This document shows, piece after piece, positions 8,730 through 16,740 of a DNA stretch of 64,000 nucleotides; position 1 is the first letter of the stretch; each line of letters starts with the position of its first letter. The position numbers were made by a program, and so were the translations under genes. The DNA comes from Micromonospora chokoriensis (GTDB lineage Bacteria; Actinomycetota; Actinomycetes; Mycobacteriales; Micromonosporaceae): NCBI RefSeq assembly GCF_000718555.1, contig NZ_JOAN01000004.1, forward strand, positions 245,903-309,902, in the 5' to 3' direction. The notes under the pieces are model-generated. The model saw only the letters and a list, made by a program, of their open reading frames with translations. It had not been told where the DNA came from and did not search any database.

Positions 8730-9590
8730 TCACCGTACGAGACGGGACAACCGACGGTCAGCGAGTGGCTTTCCGCCGGTTTGGCAGGTCGCACAGTACT
8801 GAAGGCTGGAGTCGGCGAACGACACCTCACGTACGGTGTCGCCGCACACCGGGCAGGGCAGCCCGGTGCGGGCGTGCACCTTCAGCCCGGAGCGCTTCTC
8901 GCCCTTCAGCTCCGCGGCCCGCTGACCGAGGGACCGCTCGACCGCGTCGCCGAGAACCTGTCGGGTGGCGGCGTGCAGGGTGGCGATCTGGGCGTCGGTG
9001 AGCCGATCGGTGATCGCGAACGGGGACAGCTTCGCGGCGTGCAGGATCTCGTCCGAGTACGCGTTGCCCACCCCGGACAGCACCGACTGGTCGGTAAGCA
9101 CCCCCTTGACCTGCCCCCGCCGGCTGCGCAGCCGCTCGGCGAAGGTGGGCAGGTCGGCGGCGAGCGCGTCCGGGCCCAGCTTGGCCACCCCGGGGACCGC
9201 CGCGAGGTCGGTGACCAGGTACGCGGCCAGCTTCTTCTGGGTGCCCGCCTCGGTGAGGTCGAAGCCGGAACCGTCATCCAGGCGTACGCGTACCGCGATC
9301 GGGCCCTTGCCTGGACGCAGCGGGGTGGTGGCGGGGAACGCCTCCCGGTAGTGCAGCCAGCCCGCCCGCGCCAAATGCACCACCAGGTGCAGGTCACCCT
9401 CGAAGAGCACGTCGAGGAACTTGCCGTGTCGACTGGCGTCGACCACCGCCCGACCGGCGACCTCGGTCGGAGCCGGCTCGTACGTCTTCAGGGCGCTGAT
9501 CGCGGCGATCTCCAGCCGGTCGACACGCCGCCCCACCGCGCGCTGACGCAGGTAACCCGCGAGCGCCTCAACCTCCGGTAGTTCGGGCAC
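8730..9590 (-). CDS. Formamidopyrimidine-DNA glycosylase / endonuclease VIII family protein
   Basis: This 286-residue protein starts with the invariant PELPEVE immediately after the initiator GTG, whose proline is the catalytic residue of the Fpg/Nei family. It has the H2TH region (LSGVGNAYSDEILHAAKLSP) and a C-terminal zinc finger (CPVCGDTV...YCATCQ). It removes oxidised bases and cleaves the resulting abasic site. The open frame extends upstream, but PELPEVE fixes the start. A TACCGT -10-like box lies six bases before the GTG, so the mRNA is probably leaderless. The gene is divergent from the GT4 transferase, with overlapping promoter elements. Confidence 0.94.
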   Translation of the reverse strand: MPELPEVEALAGYLRQRAVGRRVDRLEIAAISALKTYEPAPTEVAGRAVVDASRHGKFLDVLFEGDLHLVVHLARAGWLHYREAFPATTPLRPGKGPIAVRVRLDDGSGFDLTEAGTQKKLAAYLVTDLAAVPGVAKLGPDALAADLPTFAERLRSRRGQVKGVLTDQSVLSGVGNAYSDEILHAAKLSPFAITDRLTDAQIATLHAATRQVLGDAVERSLGQRAAELKGEKRSGLKVHARTGLPCPVCGDTVREVSFADSSLQYCATCQTGGKPLADRRLSRLVR

Positions 9591-9596
9591 CAGCCA

Positions 9597-9606
9597 ACGG
9601 TAGCCT
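9597..9606. promoter_or_regulatory. Overlapping divergent -10 boxes
   Basis: TAGCCT at 9601-9606 on the plus strand lies eight bases before the GTG of the GT4 gene. TACCGT on the minus strand (9602-9597) lies six bases before the GTG of the glycosylase gene. The two boxes share two base pairs. Both fit TANNNT spaced for leaderless transcripts. Confidence 0.6.
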
Positions 9607-9614
9607 TCTTTCCC

Positions 9615-10883
9615 GTGAGAATCGTGGTGGCGCACAACCGGTACCGGGAAGCCCAGCCCTCCGGTGAGAACACGATCGTCGACTCGGAGATCGCTCAGCT
9701 CACCGCCGCTGGCGTCGAGGTGCTGCCGTTCATCCGCAGCTCGGACGAGATCCCGTCGATGTCGAAGGCGGCGAAGGCGCTGCTGCCGATCTCGCCGATC
9801 TGGGCTCCGCGCGCGCAGCACGACCTGAGCCGGCTGCTCACCGAGCACCGACCGGACGTTCTGCACCTGCACAACCCGTACCCCCTGATCTCGCCCTGGG
9901 TGGTGCGGACCGCGCACCGGCACGGCGTGCCGGTGGTGCAGACGGTGCACAACTACCGGCAGGTCTGCTCGTCGGGGATCTACTTCCGCGACGGCGTGAT
10001 CTGTCAGGACTGCAAGGGCCGAGTGCTGGGCGTGCCGGCGATCAAGCACCGCTGCTACCGCGACTCGGCGGCGCAGAGCGCGCTGATGGCGACCACCCTG
10101 GCCGTGCACCGGGGCACCTGGCGCTCGGTGGATCGGTACATCGCGCTCACCTCGGCGATCGCCGACCACCTCCGCGACTACGGCATTCCGGACGAACGCA
10201 TCGTGGTGAAGCCGAACTCCGTACCCGACCCGGGTCGGCCGGCGCCGCTCGGTGACGGGTTCCTCTACATGGCCCGGCTCTCCCCGGAGAAGGGCGTCGA
10301 CCTGCTGCTGGACGCCTGGCGTCGGCACCCGGTGGGCTCACTGGGCACGCTGCGGGTGGCCGGCGACGGTGAGCTGCGCCCACTCGTGGAGGCGGCCGCC
10401 GCCGAGCGACCCGACGTGGTCTACCTCGGTCAGCTCGACCGGGCCGGCGTGCAGGCCGCGGTCGAGGCGAGCGCGGTCGTGATCGCCGCCGCCATGTGGC
10501 ACGACGTGCTTCCCACCGTGATCATCGAGGCGTTGGCGAACGGCCGGCCGGTGCTCGGTACGGCGTTGGGCGGCATCCCGTACCTGGTCGGGGCCGACGC
10601 CCCGCACGAGCCAGCCGGCACCGGGCCCGCCGAGAACGCCTCCGCGGTCGCCGGGGGTGGCGGGGCACCCATGCCGGCGGGGATCGGCCTGGGCGAGGCC
10701 GGTTGGGTGGTCGCCCCGGAGCCGGCCGCGCTCGCGGCCGCCCTGCCGGTGGCCCGCGCCGGCGCGGTCGGGCTGACCCTGGCCGCCCGCGCCCGCTACG
10801 AGCGCACCTTCCACCCCGACGTGGTCACCAAGCGGCTCATCGACATCTACGCGGGCCTGGCCCGCACCCCCAACCACGTCTGA
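9615..10883 (+). CDS. GT4 family glycosyltransferase
   Basis: This 422-residue protein has the two Rossmann halves of a GT-B enzyme. The N-terminal half carries DVLHLHNPYPLISP and a Cys-containing stretch (CSSGIYF...CQDCKGR). The C-terminal GT4 half carries YMARLSPEKGVDLLLDAW and the nucleotide-sugar signature EALANGRPVLGTALGGIPYL. A Gly/Ala/Pro-rich insertion of about 35 residues follows that signature. It would transfer a sugar from a nucleotide donor in the cytoplasm; the acceptor is unknown. The GTG start is probably leaderless (TAGCCT at 9601-9606). It converges on the CDP-alcohol operon, and a shared glycan or phospholipid product is only a suggestion. Confidence 0.9.
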   Translation: MRIVVAHNRYREAQPSGENTIVDSEIAQLTAAGVEVLPFIRSSDEIPSMSKAAKALLPISPIWAPRAQHDLSRLLTEHRPDVLHLHNPYPLISPWVVRTAHRHGVPVVQTVHNYRQVCSSGIYFRDGVICQDCKGRVLGVPAIKHRCYRDSAAQSALMATTLAVHRGTWRSVDRYIALTSAIADHLRDYGIPDERIVVKPNSVPDPGRPAPLGDGFLYMARLSPEKGVDLLLDAWRRHPVGSLGTLRVAGDGELRPLVEAAAAERPDVVYLGQLDRAGVQAAVEASAVVIAAAMWHDVLPTVIIEALANGRPVLGTALGGIPYLVGADAPHEPAGTGPAENASAVAGGGGAPMPAGIGLGEAGWVVAPEPAALAAALPVARAGAVGLTLAARARYERTFHPDVVTKRLIDIYAGLARTPNHV

Positions 10884-10986
10884 CCTACCCCGCCCTGCCC
10901 CCAGGCGCCCTTGTCCTGGTCCGCCCGCGACCCCGCGAGAGCAAGATCGTTAGACGGAGTGATTATTCGTCAACCCCGTGCTGCTG

Positions 10987-11063
10987 CGTCGATCATGGAG
11001 TTGTGGTGGGTGACAAAGTGCCCGCATCATGCCAAGCCGGGCACCACAACTCCTTGATCGACG
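10987..11063. repeat. Intergenic long inverted repeat (family A)
   Basis: The 22-base arms at 10987-11008 and 11042-11063 pair with one mismatch around a 33-base loop. The left arm begins CGTCGATCATGGAGTTGTGG. It lies between convergent genes together with two half-copies of a second repeat type (GCAAGATCG at 10941-10949 and CGCGATCTTGCACT at 11084-11097). A related imperfect copy is at 20922-20994. No coding potential is seen in 10884-11129. Confidence 0.75.
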
Positions 11064-11129
11064 AGGGCGGGCCGGCCCTGCCCCGCGATCTTGCACTGGT
11101 GTTGAGGGGTGGCCCGGCGTGGGTGTGGG

Positions 11130-11852
11130 TCAGCGCAGCGAGGCGCGGGCCGAGAAGGCGATGCTCGCCAGCAGGAAGCCGCCGTTGACGATCGTGAAGG
11201 CGATCATCACCCAGAGGACCAGCGCGGGGGCCACGGCGAGCACCAGGGCGGCCACGAAGATCACCGCGCCGTAGTCGCGGACCAGCTTCACCAGGCGTAC
11301 CGGCAGTGAGGTCGAGGTGACCATGCTGGCCGCGTTCGGGCCGGCCTGCATCACCGACGTCACCAGGTTGACCATCCAGGTGCCCGCGAAGGTCGCCACG
11401 AACCAGGTCGGCGTGGACGGCTCCTGCGCCACGGCGGTGGCGGCCAACGCTGCCACCAGGGCGATCTGCGCAGCTACGTCGCAGAGCACGTCGACGCGGG
11501 CGCCGGACGCGCTGCCCTGGCCGGTCACCCGGGCGAGCTGCCCGTCGGCGCAGTCCAGGGAGTACGCCACCTGCCAGCCGATCAGGGCGAGCAGGCCGAC
11601 CACCCAGGCCGGTACGTCCCCGGCGGCGACCGGGCCGGCGAGCGCCACCACGGCGACCGAGGTGGCCAGCCCGAGCACCAGGTTGGCGATGGACAACGCG
11701 GTGGGGCGCAGCCCGAGCCGCTGGGCGACGAGCGCGAAGACGGCCCCCAGCCACTGGCTGATCGACTCGCTGAACAGGCCGCCGCCCCGGTTCACCCGGT
11801 GGAAGTCGGCGATGGTGGGACGGGGGTCAGCCAAGCTGGTCTCGGATTGCAC
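11130..11852 (-). CDS. CDP-alcohol phosphatidyltransferase family membrane enzyme
   Basis: This 240-residue integral membrane protein has about five to six helices and the full family motif D-x2-D-G-x2-A-R-x8-G-x3-D-x3-D, seen as DCADGQLAR followed by GARVDVLCD. The enzyme would transfer a phospho-alcohol from a CDP-linked donor to a membrane or soluble alcohol. Its start overlaps the end of the G1PDH-like gene by 26 bases, and it is third in the operon after a nucleotidyltransferase. The context suggests that the CDP-alcohol donor is made by its neighbours. Donor and acceptor cannot be read from the sequence. Confidence 0.88.
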   Translation of the reverse strand: MQSETSLADPRPTIADFHRVNRGGGLFSESISQWLGAVFALVAQRLGLRPTALSIANLVLGLATSVAVVALAGPVAAGDVPAWVVGLLALIGWQVAYSLDCADGQLARVTGQGSASGARVDVLCDVAAQIALVAALAATAVAQEPSTPTWFVATFAGTWMVNLVTSVMQAGPNAASMVTSTSLPVRLVKLVRDYGAVIFVAALVLAVAPALVLWVMIAFTIVNGGFLLASIAFSARASLR

Positions 11853-12894
11853 CGGCGTAGTCTGCCAGCCGCTCCCGGGTCTCGGTAGGCGACAGCGCCA
11901 GGTGTTCGAGGATGGTGTAGCGGTCCGGCCGGGTACGCGGCGCGAACTGCACCGCCTCGATGAACTGGTCGTCGGTGAGGGCTACCTCGGCCGGGAGTCG
12001 GGGCAGACCGTGCCGGGCGAGGCAGGCCGACATCTCGCCGAAGCGGCGGAGGTCTCCGCGCAGCCAGGTGCAGAACAGCGCTCCGAGCCCAGCCAGCTCG
12101 CCGTGCGAGGCGGTGCCGGGGAAGAGCGCGTCGACCGCGTGCATGATCTCGTGGCAGCCGCCACTGCACGGACGGCTGGTGCCCTCGACCGCCATCGCCA
12201 GGCCGCTGGAGATCAACGCCTCGGCGAGGACGATGACGAAGGCGTCGTCGCTCATGTCGCCCGGGTGGTTGAGCACCGCCTCGGCGCCCGCTCGGGAGAG
12301 TGAGGCGGCCAGCCCGTCGACCCGCTCACCGCGTACCTGCCGGGACAGCTCCCAGTCGGCCAGGGCGCTGATGTTGCTGATCACGTCGCCGATGCCGGCC
12401 CGGTTGTGCCGATCCGGGCCGCTCTCCACGAAGTCCAGGTCGACGATCACCCCGATCGGGATGTGCACGCCGTAGGAGCCCTTGATCCCGTCGGTGATCA
12501 GGCTGGCCACCGGGGAGGCGATCCCGTCGTTGGCGAGGCTGGTCGCCACCGACACCATCGGCAGCCCTCGGCGCGTGGCCGCGTACTTGGCGACGTCTAT
12601 CGTCTTGCCGCCGCCGATCCCGACGACCGCGTCGTAGGAGCGGGTGCGGAGCTTGCCGCCCAGGTCGTCGGCGGCGTCAAGCGTCCCACCGGAGACGGTG
12701 AACACGTCCGCCGAGCGCAGCGACGGTCGGATCAGCTCAGCGATCTGGGCACCCTGACCCGGGCCGACCACCACCGCGACGTCACCGCCGGAGGAGATCC
12801 GCCCGTCGGCCAGGATCGCGCCAAGGTCGGCGACGGCCCCGCGTCGTACGTCGATGTGCAGCGGGGTGAGGACGCTGCGAGCTAGTAGCGGCAC
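11827..12894 (-). CDS. Glycerol-1-phosphate-dehydrogenase-like (EgsA/AraM family) iron-containing-ADH-fold enzyme
   Basis: This 355-residue protein has the NAD-binding GIGGGKTIDVAKYAA loop and a SLANDGIASPVASL segment resembling G1P dehydrogenases (typically SNDGIASP). Candidate metal ligands are Asp in RAGIGDVISN, His in GGCHEIMHAVD and His in GTASHGELAG. The family reduces dihydroxyacetone phosphate to sn-glycerol-1-phosphate; other polyol phosphates are possible. GTG at 12894 was chosen because it lies within the last codons of the nucleotidyltransferase gene (13-base overlap) and the family similarity begins right after it. A dehydroquinate synthase is a more distant alternative within the fold superfamily. 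Confidence 0.85.
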   Translation of the reverse strand: MPLLARSVLTPLHIDVRRGAVADLGAILADGRISSGGDVAVVVGPGQGAQIAELIRPSLRSADVFTVSGGTLDAADDLGGKLRTRSYDAVVGIGGGKTIDVAKYAATRRGLPMVSVATSLANDGIASPVASLITDGIKGSYGVHIPIGVIVDLDFVESGPDRHNRAGIGDVISNISALADWELSRQVRGERVDGLAASLSRAGAEAVLNHPGDMSDDAFVIVLAEALISSGLAMAVEGTSRPCSGGCHEIMHAVDALFPGTASHGELAGLGALFCTWLRGDLRRFGEMSACLARHGLPRLPAEVALTDDQFIEAVQFAPRTRPDRYTILEHLALSPTETRERLADYAGAIRDQLG

Positions 12895-13613
12895 GCGATC
12901 TCCCGCGCGCGGGCCAGGTCGGCGTGGTTGTCGACCTCGACCCACGGGACGTCACCGATCGGTGCCGCCCGCACCTCCCCGCCCCGCTCGGCGAACTCCT
13001 GGTAGCCGTCCTCGTAGTAGAGGTTCGGGTCCCGTCGCCAGGTCGCCTCGAGCGCGTCGGCGAGGGCGTCGGCGACCTGCGGCTCGATGAGCGTCGCGCC
13101 GATGTACTCCCCGTACGCCTCGCCCGGGTCCATCAGCTTGGTGATCCGGGTGAGCTGGCCGGCGGCGTCGAAGGTGGTCTTCATCTCCTCCTCGGCGAGC
13201 GGCTTGAGCGTGTCCACGGCGAGCAGGATGCCCGGCCCACGCTCGGCGAGCAGGGTCTTCTCCACGCTGACCGGGTGCACGGTGTCACCGTTGACCAGCA
13301 GCACCCCGCGGGCGAAGTACTCCCGGGCGAGCCAGAGGGAGTAGGCGTTGTTCCACTCCTCGGCCTTGTCGTTGTGCACCAGGGTGAGCGTGACCCCGTA
13401 CCGCTTCTCCAGGTCGGCCTGCCGCTCGCGGACCGCGTCCGCGGCGTAGCCGACGACGATCACGATGTCGGTGAGCCCGACCTCGGCGAGGTTGCCCAGC
13501 GCGATGTCCAGGATCGTGGTCTCGCCGTCCACCGGCACCAACGCCTTGGGCAGGGTGTCGGTGTACGGGCGCAGCCGTCGTCCCGCTCCGGCCGCGAGCA
13601 CCATTCCGATCAT
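12882..13613 (-). CDS. Nucleotidyltransferase (phosphocholine / polyol-phosphate cytidylyltransferase-like)
   Basis: This 243-residue protein has the NTP-transferase signature VLAAGAGRRLRPYTDTLPKALVPVDG, the acidic NGDTVHP motif and the EEWNNAYSLWLA segment typical of LicC-like cytidylyltransferases. It would activate a phosphorylated alcohol or sugar as an NDP derivative, CDP being most likely given the CDP-alcohol phosphotransferase two genes downstream. The ATG at 13613 has GGAGG seven bases upstream, and a TATCCT -10 box (13658-13653) lies further up. It is first in the three-gene operon. The actual substrate is inferred from context only. Confidence 0.87.
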   Translation of the reverse strand: MIGMVLAAGAGRRLRPYTDTLPKALVPVDGETTILDIALGNLAEVGLTDIVIVVGYAADAVRERQADLEKRYGVTLTLVHNDKAEEWNNAYSLWLAREYFARGVLLVNGDTVHPVSVEKTLLAERGPGILLAVDTLKPLAEEEMKTTFDAAGQLTRITKLMDPGEAYGEYIGATLIEPQVADALADALEATWRRDPNLYYEDGYQEFAERGGEVRAAPIGDVPWVEVDNHADLARAREIACRY

Positions 13614-13652
13614 CGCGACATCCTCCCTCGTCCTGCTCCCCGTCACCGCTGG

Positions 13653-13658
13653 AGGATA
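13653..13658 (-). promoter_or_regulatory. -10 box of the CDP-alcohol operon
   Basis: TATCCT on the minus strand, about 40 bases before the nucleotidyltransferase ATG, matches an actinobacterial -10 element. No clear -35 is recognised. Confidence 0.45.
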
Positions 13659-13724
13659 GCGCCGGCCGGGTGTGCCGCTCCGGCCAACCGGGTCAGCCGG
13701 GCAACGCCGCCCGCAAGATGGCGT

Positions 13725-14174
13725 TCAGAGCCCGATCGACCGCAGGACGGCGAAGCCCTCCTCCGCGATCCGCCGGATCAGCCCGTCGTTGACGTCGCGG
13801 TGCTCGTCCAGCAGGGTCACCTCGTGCTCGGCGAGCCAGCGGTACTCGGTGTGCTTACCGGCCTCCAGCGTCGGGCGGTCGAGGTCACCGTCGACGCGGA
13901 CCAGAAAGTCGTGTTCGGTCCGGGCCAGGCCGTCGTCGCCGACGTAGCTGTACTCGCCGACCTGGCCCAGGACGTGCGAGAGGACCCAGCCGGTCTCCTC
14001 GGTGATCTCCCGGCTCAGTGCCTCGTCGATGTCCTCGCCCGGCTCCAGGTGGCCGCCGACGATGTCCCAACAGTTGGGAAAGAGCCGTCGGTGCGGTGAG
14101 CGGCGTTGAAAGAAGATGCGGCCGTCGTGGTCGACGATCAGCGCGCCGGCGCAGCGCAGGGGCTCGGTGGACAC
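13725..14174 (-). CDS. Nudix hydrolase
   Basis: This 149-residue protein carries a perfect Nudix box, G-x5-E-x7-REITEETGWV, beginning at GGHLEPGED. It hydrolyses some nucleoside-diphosphate-linked compound. The frame is open for over 300 bases upstream, but similarity to the family begins at the GTG at 14174 (STEPLRCAGALIVDHDG). It is co-directional with the nucleotidyltransferase operon about 110 bases downstream and may be a housekeeping neighbour. It is divergent from the CBS gene. Confidence 0.85.
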   Translation of the reverse strand: MSTEPLRCAGALIVDHDGRIFFQRRSPHRRLFPNCWDIVGGHLEPGEDIDEALSREITEETGWVLSHVLGQVGEYSYVGDDGLARTEHDFLVRVDGDLDRPTLEAGKHTEYRWLAEHEVTLLDEHRDVNDGLIRRIAEEGFAVLRSIGL

Positions 14175-14283
14175 CGTCCGACAGTAGCCAGCGTCCGCAG
14201 CATGTGCGATGCCGCTCTTGTCCCGGAAACATCCACCGACCACCATGTCCGTACCGAATGCCACCGTCCCAAAGGGGTGATGC

Positions 14284-14679
14284 GTGATGCAGGTACGGGA
14301 TGCGATGTCCAGCCAGGTCCTCGTCGTCGGTCCGGAGCACACGCTCCGCCAGGCGGCCCGGATGATGTCGGCCCGCGGTGTCGGGTCGGCGGTCGTGATC
14401 GACCCGGATTCCGAGGGCGTCGGGATCATGACCGAACGCGACGTGTTGAAGGCCATCGGCGCCGGCCTGGACTGCGACGTGGAACGCACTGGTGCCCACC
14501 TCACCTGGGACGTGGTCTACGCGGGGCCGGAATGGACGGTGGCCGAGGCTGCCGCCGCGATGGCCCGGGGCGGGTTCCGGCACCTGGTGGTGCTGGACGG
14601 CCGGGAGGTGGCCGGCGTGATCTCCGTCCGGGACATCATGCGGGTCTGGTCGGAGAGTCAGGCGGTCGCCACTACCTGA
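14284..14679 (+). CDS. Tandem CBS-domain protein
   Basis: This 131-residue protein consists of two CBS domains (about 5-62 and 70-126), each with the conserved G-V/I-x-T/S-x-R-D motif (GIMTERDVL and GVISVRDIM). Stand-alone CBS pairs bind adenosine nucleotides and modulate partner enzymes. AAAGGGG at 14271-14277 serves either the GTG at 14284 or the ATG at 14287, which gives the more usual MQVRDAM start. It is divergent from the Nudix gene. Confidence 0.9.
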   Translation: MMQVRDAMSSQVLVVGPEHTLRQAARMMSARGVGSAVVIDPDSEGVGIMTERDVLKAIGAGLDCDVERTGAHLTWDVVYAGPEWTVAEAAAAMARGGFRHLVVLDGREVAGVISVRDIMRVWSESQAVATT

Positions 14680-14763
14680 CCGGGCACAGGTGTGTCGATC
14701 AGGACGGGCGGGTAGACATCCCTCGCGGGCGCGGAGATGCCGTGGCCCGTGGGGGAGGTCCCG

Positions 14764-15222
14764 ATGCGCGACGCGGAGCGGCTGGTCGAGCAGCAGTACG
14801 CCATGCTCCTGCGCCGGGACGTGGCCCGGCTGCCGGACCTCTACGCCCCGGAGGCGTTCTACTCCATGCCGGGTGTGACGGTCCGTCCGATCGAGCTGCC
14901 CGCGCTCCTGCGCACCTGGACCGGTGCCTTCGGAGATCTGCGCGTCGACCCGATGGGCGTGGTCCGCACCGGTGGTGGCGCTGCTGTCGAGGTGCGTCTG
15001 ACCGGCACCCACACCGGCACTCTGCATTCGCCGTACGGCACCGTCGCGCCGACCGGCCGCCTGGTGAGCTGGGAGGTGGCCGACGTGGTCCGGGCCCGCA
15101 AGGGTCGGATCACCGCCTGGCGCTCCTACTTCGACTGGAGCCAGCTCCTGGACGCGCTCGGCGTGCAGCTGGAGGGACTTTCCCGGGCGGCGCACCACGA
15201 CGCGCTCGCCCTTCCGGTCTGA
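14764..15222 (+). CDS. SnoaL/NTF2-like ester cyclase-type protein
   Basis: This 152-residue protein has the cone-shaped NTF2/SnoaL layout: an N-terminal helix with RDAERLVEQQYAMLLRRD, a PELYAPEAFYSMPG-like region, and C-terminal strands ending GRITAWRSYFDWSQLLDALG. ATG at 14764 was chosen because GGGGGAGG lies just upstream, whereas an upstream in-frame ATG lacks one. The family includes polyketide cyclases and many binding proteins of unknown role. No polyketide genes are nearby, so function is open. Confidence 0.8.
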   Translation: MRDAERLVEQQYAMLLRRDVARLPDLYAPEAFYSMPGVTVRPIELPALLRTWTGAFGDLRVDPMGVVRTGGGAAVEVRLTGTHTGTLHSPYGTVAPTGRLVSWEVADVVRARKGRITAWRSYFDWSQLLDALGVQLEGLSRAAHHDALALPV

Positions 15223-15314
15223 TCTGTCGCCGACTGGGGCAGTGGGGTCACCCGACCCGGTGGCTCAGGATGCGGACATCGCCGTGCCGTCCGCGCGTTG
15301 CCCGCCGCCGCCCG

Positions 15315-15320
15315 TACGCT
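15315..15320 (+). promoter_or_regulatory. -10 box for leaderless aminotransferase gene
   Basis: TACGCT ends eight bases before the ATG at 15329. This spacing fits a leaderless mRNA and supports the downstream start. Confidence 0.45.
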
Positions 15321-15328
15321 CAACATCC

Positions 15329-16423
15329 ATGACCGCCGAGCAGTTGATCTCCTTTGCCCGTGGGGCTCCCTCGCTGGACATCGTCGATGTCGAGGGGCTC
15401 AAGGCCGCCGCCGTCCGCGCCTTCGACGCCGACCCTGCGGGGGTAACGGCGTACGGCACCTCCGTCGGTTACCTTCCGCTGCGGAAATGGATCGCCGAGA
15501 AGCACGGGGTCGAGGCAGACCAGGTGCTTGTCACCAACGGGTCGCTCCAGGCCGACGCGTTCCTCTTCGACCACCTGGTGCGCCCCGGCGACGCGGTGGT
15601 GGTGGAACGCCCGACGTACGACCGGACGCTGCTCAACCTCCAGCGGATGGGCAGCGAGCTGCATGGCATCTCGGTGCAGCCGGATGGCCTGGACACTGCC
15701 GAGCTGCGCAAGCTGCTGGAGTCCGGGGTCCGGCCCCGGCTCGCCCACGTCATCCCGAACTACCAGAACCCGGCCGGCATGACGCTGTCGCTGGAGAAGC
15801 GCCGGGAGCTGCTCGACCTGGCCGCCGAGTACGAGTTCACGATCTTCGAGGACGACCCGTACGCGGACATCCGCTTCCGTGGCGAGGCGCTGCCGTCGAT
15901 GCTCTCGCTGGACACCCGCAACGTGGTGGTCCACGCGTCGAGCTTCACCAAGACGGTCTGCCCGGGTGTGCGGGTCGGTTACCTGGTCGGCCCGGCCGAC
16001 CTGATCGCCTCCATCGCGAAGAACGCGACGAGCCTCTACATCTCCCCGGGGATGGTGTCCCAGGCGATCGTGCACCAGTTCTGCGTCTCGGGTGACATCG
16101 ACCGCTCGATCGAGACGGTCCGGGCGGCACTGGGCGAGCGGGCCCGCGTGCTCGCCGAGTCGTTGCGCCGGCACCTGCCGCAGGCGCGGTTCGTGGAGCC
16201 CGACGGTGGCTACTTCCTCTGGGTGGAGTTCCCGGAGGACGTGCTCGTCGATCGGCTCGCCCCGGCGGCCGCCGAGCGCGGGGTCGCCGTGGTCAAGGGC
16301 AGCGACTTCGTGTTGGACGGCGGGCGGCACGCTCTCCGGCTGGCCTTCTCGGCGGTGACCGCCGACCGGATCGACGAGGGTGTCCGGCGGCTCGCGGAGG
16401 CCGTCGAGGCAGTTCGTAGCTGA
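15329..16423 (+). CDS. PLP-dependent aminotransferase (MocR/2-aminoadipate-aminotransferase-like, no HTH)
   Basis: This 364-residue class I/II aminotransferase has the PNYQNPAGMTL segment, the FEDDPYADIRF loop and the SSFTKTVCPGVRVGYLVGP region, whose Lys in SFTK forms the PLP Schiff base. It lacks the GntR DNA-binding domain of MocR regulators. It probably transaminates an amino acid such as 2-aminoadipate or a branched/aromatic substrate. The open frame starts 87 bases earlier, but the leader is Pro-rich and unlike the family. The ATG at 15329 sits at leaderless distance from TACGCT. Confidence 0.9.
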   Translation: MTAEQLISFARGAPSLDIVDVEGLKAAAVRAFDADPAGVTAYGTSVGYLPLRKWIAEKHGVEADQVLVTNGSLQADAFLFDHLVRPGDAVVVERPTYDRTLLNLQRMGSELHGISVQPDGLDTAELRKLLESGVRPRLAHVIPNYQNPAGMTLSLEKRRELLDLAAEYEFTIFEDDPYADIRFRGEALPSMLSLDTRNVVVHASSFTKTVCPGVRVGYLVGPADLIASIAKNATSLYISPGMVSQAIVHQFCVSGDIDRSIETVRAALGERARVLAESLRRHLPQARFVEPDGGYFLWVEFPEDVLVDRLAPAAAERGVAVVKGSDFVLDGGRHALRLAFSAVTADRIDEGVRRLAEAVEAVRS

Positions 16424-16740
16424 TTCATCTGTCGGGTTCCTGACAGAACGACGATGCCGGCCGCCCCAGGGCTCCCCACCGGGCGGTCGGCTGGCCCACA
16501 ATGCTGCGAGCGTCACCGGTCAGCTGAGAAGACCACGGCCGGCCCTGACCGGGGTGACGCGGCAGCACAACCTCCCGCCCCCCACAGGTGCCGGGTGGGC
16601 CGTGTCGTCCCCGCACACCCCCCTGATGCGGCCCGGCCCGCCCGGCGCCGCCCCCGCACGCGACCGCCGTCACACCTGCCCTCGACCTCAGTCGGCGTAG
16701 CCTGCAATCCGCAGCTGAGCTGAGCGCGGGAGGTGACGCG
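16424..16740. other. Intergenic region before corA
   Basis: This 317-base stretch has no supported gene. A TAGCCT -10-like box at 16698-16703 and GGGAGG just before 16741 probably serve the CorA gene. The rest is C-rich sequence without a clear repeat. Confidence 0.5.

Noticed and set aside
11827..13613. Phosphonate biosynthesis cluster (dehydrogenase plus nucleotidyltransferase)
   Set aside because: No PEP mutase or phosphonopyruvate decarboxylase gene is in the window, and the dehydrogenase has G1PDH-type motifs.
13885..15198. Long minus-strand open frame across the Nudix, CBS and SnoaL region
   Set aside because: It overlaps three better-supported genes and reads as Arg/His/Pro-rich shadow sequence.
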